Source: an uncultured Candidatus Melainabacteria bacterium | GTDB taxonomy: Bacteria; Cyanobacteriota; Vampirovibrionia; Gastranaerophilales; Gastranaerophilaceae | NCBI GenBank assembly: GCA_934747335.1 | Contig: CAKVGS010000001.1 | Span: 1-64,000 of the forward strand | Length of the DNA stretch: 64,000 nt | Reading direction: 5' to 3' | In this document: piece after piece, positions 59,525 to 64,000 of the stretch | Position numbering within the stretch: the stretch's first letter is position 1 | Layout: every line of letters begins with the position of its first letter | Translations under genes and position numbers: made by a program | Notes under the pieces: generated by a model | What the model was told of the DNA's origin: nothing | Seen by the model: the letters and a program-made list of their open reading frames with translations, nothing else | Databases searched by the model: none

Positions 59525-60577
59525 ATGGGTATTTGTAAAATAAAATCTTTAAAAGATAATACCAGAATGTCTACTCAAGAACTTTTGCAAACAATTTTTC
59601 AGAAGATAGAAGACGGAGTTTGTGAGTTTGAAATCGAAGCCTGCGGTCAACACGATATAGGTGGTGGTTGCAGACATTCTGTCAATACTAACCTGACCTT
59701 CCATATAACAAATCCCGGACAACGTGTTGGGGCAATGGGAATGGATGGAACGAAAATTATTGTTGAAGGTTCTGCACCGGCTGATATCGGTTGGTTAAAT
59801 TCAGGGGCTGAAATTATTGTAAAAGGTGATGGAGGAGATACTGCTGCGCATTGTGCTGCGGGCGGTAAAATATATATTGCAGGAAGAGTTGGTACTCGTT
59901 CGGGTGCGCTTATGAAGCACGATCCAAAATTTGAACCTCCGCAATTTTGGGTATTAAAAAATACAGGCTCTTTCAGTTTTGAATTTATGGGTGGTGGGAT
60001 TGCCGTAATTTGTGGATATGATTGCGATAATATTTCTTCTGTTTTAGGAAATCGTTCTTGCGTAGGAATGGTTGGTGGGACAGTATATGTCAGAGGAAAA
60101 GTTGACGGACTTGCAAAGTGCGTTGAAGTTGTTAAATTGGATAAATTTGATAAAGATTTTCTAAAATCAGGCATGGAAGATTTCTTAAGCGCAATCGGGC
60201 GTTTAGAACTTAAAGAAGAATTACTTGATTTCTCAAAATGGTCAAAAATCATGCCGCTTCCAAAAGAATTAAAAGAGAAAAAGATTTCGGTTAAAGAATT
60301 TAAAGATGCCGAATGGTTCAAAGACGGTTTATTTGGAGATTTGGTCGAAGATGACGGTAAAATTTTCGGTTTGGCGGAGGCTGATGATGCAAGACTCAGA
60401 AAACCGATTTGGAATAAAGAAAAGTGTGTCGGATGTGACTTATGCTTTAATAATTGTCCGCAAAAAGCAATTAACAATGAGAATAAAACATATGTCGTAA
60501 ATGATCAAAAATGTATCGGATGTGGAATTTGTTCGGGCGTTTGTCCAAGAACTGCGTGGGAAATGATAAAGTGCTAG
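59525..60577 (+). CDS. glutamate synthase GXGXG-domain protein with ferredoxin domain (GltB3 type)
   Basis: The 350-residue protein completes the split glutamate synthase: a GXGXG beta-helix (about 45-190: SGAEIIVKGDGGDTAAHCAAGGKIYIAGRVGTRSG) and a C-terminal 2x[4Fe-4S] ferredoxin domain (CVGCDLCFNNC, CIGCGICSGVC). In archaeal-type GltS the three parts are encoded separately; here GltB1/GltB2 are together at 42338-45057 and this third part stands alone beside dnaB. AGGAG lies seven bases before ATG. It converges with nadK, overlapping by 4 nt. Confidence 0.85.
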   Translation: MGICKIKSLKDNTRMSTQELLQTIFQKIEDGVCEFEIEACGQHDIGGGCRHSVNTNLTFHITNPGQRVGAMGMDGTKIIVEGSAPADIGWLNSGAEIIVKGDGGDTAAHCAAGGKIYIAGRVGTRSGALMKHDPKFEPPQFWVLKNTGSFSFEFMGGGIAVICGYDCDNISSVLGNRSCVGMVGGTVYVRGKVDGLAKCVEVVKLDKFDKDFLKSGMEDFLSAIGRLELKEELLDFSKWSKIMPLPKELKEKKISVKEFKDAEWFKDGLFGDLVEDDGKIFGLAEADDARLRKPIWNKEKCVGCDLCFNNCPQKAINNENKTYVVNDQKCIGCGICSGVCPRTAWEMIKC

Positions 60578-61350
60578 TTAGTTGGTGATATTCCCCAATG
60601 CAGTTTGCTTCTAAGAACGGAATAAAATCCATCATCATTAAGAAATGCTAATACAGCTTTTTTTTCAGAAGTTTTTATAGAAATTTCTTTAACATTTTCT
60701 GTTGTGTCGAACCCGTCAACTGCAACAGAAAGCAATTTGTCACTTGTTTTTACTCTAATCGTCTCATCAATCGGTACAACAAGAGGGCGAGCATTTAATG
60801 TGTGCGGACAAATCGGTACGATTACTAACGCGTTTAATGTCGGATATAAAACAGGCCCGCCCGCAGAAAGTCCGTAAGCCGTAGAGCCTGTTGGAGTAGA
60901 AATTATTAAACCATCTGCAATATAGTCACAAACGAATTTATCGTTAATTTCTAAAAAGAATTTTGATGTGCGCGATGTCATACAACCTTTGATTACAAAA
61001 TCATTTAGAGCGATAGCGCCTTCTGATTCGAGCATCAAACGTTCTTCTGTCGAATATTTACCTTCAATAACCGCTTTAACTGCTTTGTTAATTTCTTCGA
61101 TACCGGCTTGAGCCAAAAAACCGAGGCGTCCTATATTTATACCTAAAACAGGAGTGCCCGCGTAAAATCTTGCGCACTTTAACAGCGTACCATCACCGCC
61201 GATTACAAATGTAAAATTCCCAAATTTTCCCAATCGGTCAATATCAAAAGTTTTAAACTCGACTTTATTATCTATTAACGCCTTTTCTAATATTTCCAGC
61301 GCATTTTCATATCCTGAAATTTGTTTGTTAAAAACTGCATTGATTCTCAT
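60574..61350 (-). CDS. nadK: NAD kinase
   Basis: NadK phosphorylates NAD to NADP. The 258-residue protein has the GGDGT motif (FVIGGDGTLLKCARFY), the GINIGRLGFLAQ segment, TPTGSTAYGLSAGGP (the family's nucleotide-binding region) and NARPLVVP. Length is normal. A TATAAT before the start, on the minus strand, overlaps the region used by the divergent BFN gene. Confidence 0.95.
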   Translation of the reverse strand: MRINAVFNKQISGYENALEILEKALIDNKVEFKTFDIDRLGKFGNFTFVIGGDGTLLKCARFYAGTPVLGINIGRLGFLAQAGIEEINKAVKAVIEGKYSTEERLMLESEGAIALNDFVIKGCMTSRTSKFFLEINDKFVCDYIADGLIISTPTGSTAYGLSAGGPVLYPTLNALVIVPICPHTLNARPLVVPIDETIRVKTSDKLLSVAVDGFDTTENVKEISIKTSEKKAVLAFLNDDGFYSVLRSKLHWGISPTN

Positions 61351-61410
61351 AGTCGAATTATAACATATAAATCAGGCTTGTGTTATAATCATATTTGAAA
61401 TGAGGTTATT

Positions 61411-61920
61411 ATGATAGAAATGAAAGTTATGGGTATTGCGCTTGACGTAAGAACGAATTCGCCAATCGTAGTACTTCACGATTTAGATAACAGAAAAGCA
61501 TTGCCGATTTGGATTGGTTCTGCGGAAGCAAGTGCTATTATCAGATGTATTGAAGGGCTTGTTGTTGCTCGTCCTATGACACATGATTTGGTAGCTAATA
61601 TTATTGAAAAAACCGGCTATAAACTTGATAAAATTGAAATTAATGATGTTGAAGAAGAAACTTATTATGCAACATTATTTTTGTCAAAAGGTGATGAAAA
61701 ATTAGAAATTGATGCTCGTCCTTCAGATGCAATTGCAGTTGCTATGAGAGCTGAAGCTCCTATTTTTGTGACGGCAAATGTGCTTATGAACGGTTCTGTT
61801 TCAACAGATACCGCAAAAGATGAAGAAGAAGCGCAAGAGTTCAAAGATTTCATTCAGAATATAAAACCTTCTGACTTTGAAAAATTGATGGAAGGCAAAC
61901 ACAAGGAAAATGACCAATAG
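61411..61920 (+). CDS. bifunctional nuclease family protein (DUF151)
   Basis: The 169-residue protein belongs to the BFN family with DNase/RNase activity in plants and found across Cyanobacteria, Thermotoga and others. LPIWIGSAEASAIIRCIEGLVVARPMTHDLVANIIE and DARPSDAIAVAMRAEAPIFV are the characteristic blocks. The C-terminus is acidic and Lys-rich. It precedes gatA by 51 bases on the same strand and could share its transcript, though a TATAAT before gatA suggests a second promoter. Confidence 0.88.
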   Translation: MIEMKVMGIALDVRTNSPIVVLHDLDNRKALPIWIGSAEASAIIRCIEGLVVARPMTHDLVANIIEKTGYKLDKIEINDVEEETYYATLFLSKGDEKLEIDARPSDAIAVAMRAEAPIFVTANVLMNGSVSTDTAKDEEEAQEFKDFIQNIKPSDFEKLMEGKHKENDQ

Positions 61921-61971
61921 AGTTTTTTACTTGTTTTTGATATAATTAAACCAAAATGGGAGATATATAAT

Positions 61972-63435
61972 ATGCTAGAACTATTGAAAAAGAGTGCGAT
62001 GGAACAATCCAAAGCTATTCAAAATAAAGAAGTTTCAGCAGTTGAGCTAACAAAAGCTTCGCTAGATAGAATTAAATCTATTGATGAAAAATTGGGAGCT
62101 TTTAATTCTTTAACAGAAGATACTGCTTTAGAAACTGCAAAAAAAGTAGATGAAAAAATTGCAAAAGGAGAAGAATTACCTCTTTTAGCAGGTGTTCCTC
62201 TTGCTTTAAAAGATAATATGAACTTGGTTGGCTCTAAAACAACAGCATCAAGCAAAATTTTAGAAAACTTTGTTTCACCTTATAACGCAACTGCTACTCA
62301 AAAATTGTTAGACAATTTAATTCCAATTGTTGGTAAAGCTAACTTAGATGAATTTGCAATGGGATCTTCAAACGAAAACTCTGCTTTCAAAAAAGTTCAT
62401 AACCCTTGGAATTTAAACAAAGTTCCGGGTGGCTCATCAGGCGGTTCAGCAGCTTCTGTTTCTTCTTGCGAAGCAGCATTAGCACTAGGTTCTGATACAG
62501 GCGGAAGTATTCGTCTTCCTGCAAGTTTCTGCGGTATTGTTGGTATGAAACCTACTTACGGTAAAGTTTCAAGATACGGTTTGATTGCCTTCGCGTCATC
62601 TTTAGACCAAATCGGCCCGTTTGCAAGAACAGTAGAAGACGCGGCTGCATTGTTGGAAGTTATTTCAGGTTACGATTACCATGATTCAACTTCATTAAAA
62701 TTGCCTGTTGAAAATTATAGAAACAGCCTAAACAATGATGTTAAAGGTATGAAAATCGGTGTTGTAAAAGAACTTATGTCAGAAGGTTTAGCACCTGATG
62801 TTAAAAAAGCTCTTGAATCAGCTATCGAAACATACAAAGCTTTGGGTGCAGAAATTGTTGAAATATCACTTCCAAACTTGAAACACTCTATTGGTATTTA
62901 TTATATTTTAGCAACAGCAGAATGCAGCTCTAATTTGGCTAGATTTGATGGTGTTAAATACGGTCACAGAACAGCTGATGCTAAAAATCTTCTTGAAATG
63001 TATTGTAAGACTCGTGCAGAAGGCTTCGGTCCGGAAGTTAAACGTCGTATAATGCTTGGAACTTACGCTCTATCTTCAGGCTATTATGATGCTTATTATA
63101 AAAAAGCTTTACAAATGAGAAGAGTTGTAACAAATGATTTCTTAAAAGCGTTTGCTCAAGTTGATGCTCTTATTTCACCAACTTGCCCAACTACGGCATT
63201 TGATTTAGGCGCAAGAGCAGAAGATCCGCTTGCAATGTACTTAACCGATATTGCAACTATTTCTGCTAACTTAGCAGGTATTCCTGCAATTTCAGTTCCT
63301 GCGGGATTTGATGCTGACGGTATGCCAATCGGCTTGCAAATCATGACACCGCAGCTTACGGAAGCTAAATTGTTTAACTTGGCTTACAAGTTTGAACAAT
63401 CTCATGATTATTACAAACAGTTGGCTAATATCTAA
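61972..63435 (+). CDS. gatA: Asp/Glu-tRNA amidotransferase subunit A
   Basis: GatA is the amidase of GatCAB, which converts Glu-tRNA-Gln and Asp-tRNA-Asn to the amides. The 487-residue protein has the amidase signature PGGSSGGSAASVSS and the Ser-cisSer-Lys triad (ALKDNM Lys, GGSSGGS cis-Ser, DTGGSIRLPASFCG Ser). Length is normal. gatB and gatC are not in the window. GGGAG precedes the ATG. It ends in a strong terminator whose 3' arm is reused by the next gene's promoter. Confidence 0.96.
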   Translation: MLELLKKSAMEQSKAIQNKEVSAVELTKASLDRIKSIDEKLGAFNSLTEDTALETAKKVDEKIAKGEELPLLAGVPLALKDNMNLVGSKTTASSKILENFVSPYNATATQKLLDNLIPIVGKANLDEFAMGSSNENSAFKKVHNPWNLNKVPGGSSGGSAASVSSCEAALALGSDTGGSIRLPASFCGIVGMKPTYGKVSRYGLIAFASSLDQIGPFARTVEDAAALLEVISGYDYHDSTSLKLPVENYRNSLNNDVKGMKIGVVKELMSEGLAPDVKKALESAIETYKALGAEIVEISLPNLKHSIGIYYILATAECSSNLARFDGVKYGHRTADAKNLLEMYCKTRAEGFGPEVKRRIMLGTYALSSGYYDAYYKKALQMRRVVTNDFLKAFAQVDALISPTCPTTAFDLGARAEDPLAMYLTDIATISANLAGIPAISVPAGFDADGMPIGLQIMTPQLTEAKLFNLAYKFEQSHDYYKQLANI

Positions 63436-63453
63436 TTGTTACAAAATTTTACA

Positions 63454-63490
63454 AAATTGCCTCAAAATCATGATTTTGAGGCAATTTTTT
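63454..63490 (+). terminator. gatA terminator overlapping the next promoter
   Basis: TTGCCTCAAAATCA pairs with TGATTTTGAGGCAA, followed by six T. The closing GCAATTTTTT is also the upstream box of promoter motif F. Confidence 0.9.
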
Positions 63491-63511
63491 GTGAGCAAAA
63501 TACTTTATATA
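63481..63511 (+). promoter_or_regulatory. shared promoter motif, copy F
   Basis: GCAA (63481-63484), 18 nt, CTTTATA (63503-63509). The leader GTTAGGTTTATAAAGGT resembles that of copy A. Confidence 0.6.
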
Positions 63512-63540
63512 AATAGTTAGGTTTATAAAGGTTTATTATT

Positions 63541-64000
63541 GTGACGCAGATTAATCCAAATATTAATCAATATAATAATATGCAATACAGGCAGCAACAA
63601 GCTAATCCGCAACAGCAGCCCGTAAAAATTCCGAGTTACTATTATGTACCCGAAAACAGCTTAATGCACAAGAGTTTCAAAGAAACTCTTAAAGACGCGG
63701 ATGCGATGGGAATGATTACTCCATATATCGAACATCCTATTTTAACTTTAGCTACTTGGCTTGGTATTGGCGTTGGAATTGATGCGTATGCAAAAGCTTG
63801 CGGCGGTAAATATGAAAACAGTTTGGTTAAAAAAGCCGTTAATCTTGGTGACAGCATAGAAAATTCTAAACTTATTCAAAATAAACCTGTTCAAACCGTT
63901 TTAGGCGGGATTTCTTCACTTAAGAAAAAAGGCGGAAAAGTTGTTCAAAACAGTGCAATCTTAAGAGCAATGCGCGATACACCTTCTATGCCTGAATGGA
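63541..64000 (+). CDS. lineage-specific protein, N-terminal part only
   Basis: A GTG start with AAAGG nine bases upstream opens a frame that runs off the right edge (153 residues visible). The first 35 residues are Asn/Gln/Tyr-rich (INPNINQYNNMQYRQQQANP), as in the 2410 and 50770 proteins. A hydrophobic Gly-rich segment lies at about 74-90 (ILTLATWLGIGVGIDAYA). No signal peptide and no family recognised. It has promoter motif F. Confidence 0.6.
   Translation, partial: MTQINPNINQYNNMQYRQQQANPQQQPVKIPSYYYVPENSLMHKSFKETLKDADAMGMITPYIEHPILTLATWLGIGVGIDAYAKACGGKYENSLVKKAVNLGDSIENSKLIQNKPVQTVLGGISSLKKKGGKVVQNSAILRAMRDTPSMPEW

Noticed and set aside
59647..60477. 276-residue minus-strand frame opposite gltB3
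   Set aside because: The plus-strand frame has clear GXGXG and ferredoxin motifs; the opposite frame is compositionally biased and has no support.

Overview
The window is AT-rich bacterial DNA using the standard code, with dense genes, many short convergent or overlapping neighbours, and no rRNA, CRISPR array, transposase or phage genes. The core genes (a cyanobacterial-like principal sigma factor without region 1.1, YggT, a bifunctional-nuclease family protein, separate glycyl-tRNA synthetase alpha subunit, archaeal-type split glutamate synthase) together with the absence of photosynthesis genes and the presence of many lineage-specific proteins best fit a non-photosynthetic relative of Cyanobacteria (Vampirovibrionia/Melainabacteria, probably a gut Gastranaerophilales). 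That assignment is inference from gene style, not from a marker search.

Layout. 0-9 kb: partial unknown gene, a candidate type I toxin-antitoxin locus, ilvD carrying an in-frame palindromic repeat, a glycine-rich unknown protein, two tandem APC amino-acid permeases, glyQ. 8.4-16.8 kb: STAS-like protein, a lytic transglycosylase behind a long structured leader, an anti-sigma/ECF sigma/LTxxQ sensor operon, a DUF1858 redox protein, NfeD plus SPFH protein, mnmE, murF. 16.9-34 kb: accessory stretch with a GT2-like membrane protein ending in a cysteine cluster, an AAA ATPase, a 1620-residue GH13-like protein, a YwqK-like protein, a second GH13-like enzyme, a parvulin lipoprotein, a second candidate type I toxin-antitoxin locus, a protein with a subtilase domain and a possible second protease triad, and a metzincin-like protein that has lost its zinc ligands. 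34-41 kb: a tandem pair of related small proteins leading into mnmA, rpoD, rlmB-nadA, pilMN fusion and pilO. 41-50 kb: tRNA-Gly with a duplicated 3' flank, mntP, gltB2-gltB1, a PilZ protein, small unknowns, comM, a pilin-like protein, a PlsC-like acyltransferase. 50-64 kb: an AarF-like membrane kinase, TPR-glycosyltransferase, yggT, MTAP, two unknown/metzincin proteins, dnaB, gltB3, nadK, a BFN protein, gatA and a partial unknown protein.

How it works together. Housekeeping functions (branched-chain amino acid, glutamate and NAD synthesis, tRNA modification and charging, replication, peptidoglycan) are interleaved with type IV pilus parts (PilMN, PilO, a pilin) and a c-di-GMP receptor-like PilZ protein. 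Six lineage-specific genes (for proteins at 2.4, 19.9, 46.6, 50.8, 56.4 and 63.5 kb) share a promoter-like motif: (G/T)CAA, 18 nt, CTTTATA or a close variant. Several lineage-specific proteins also carry a short N-terminal tail ending in FKG or a variant. Together these suggest an undescribed regulon or protein-targeting class. At least five families of palindromic, MITE-like repeats fill the intergenic spaces; two copies show compensatory base changes and one copy lies inside ilvD.
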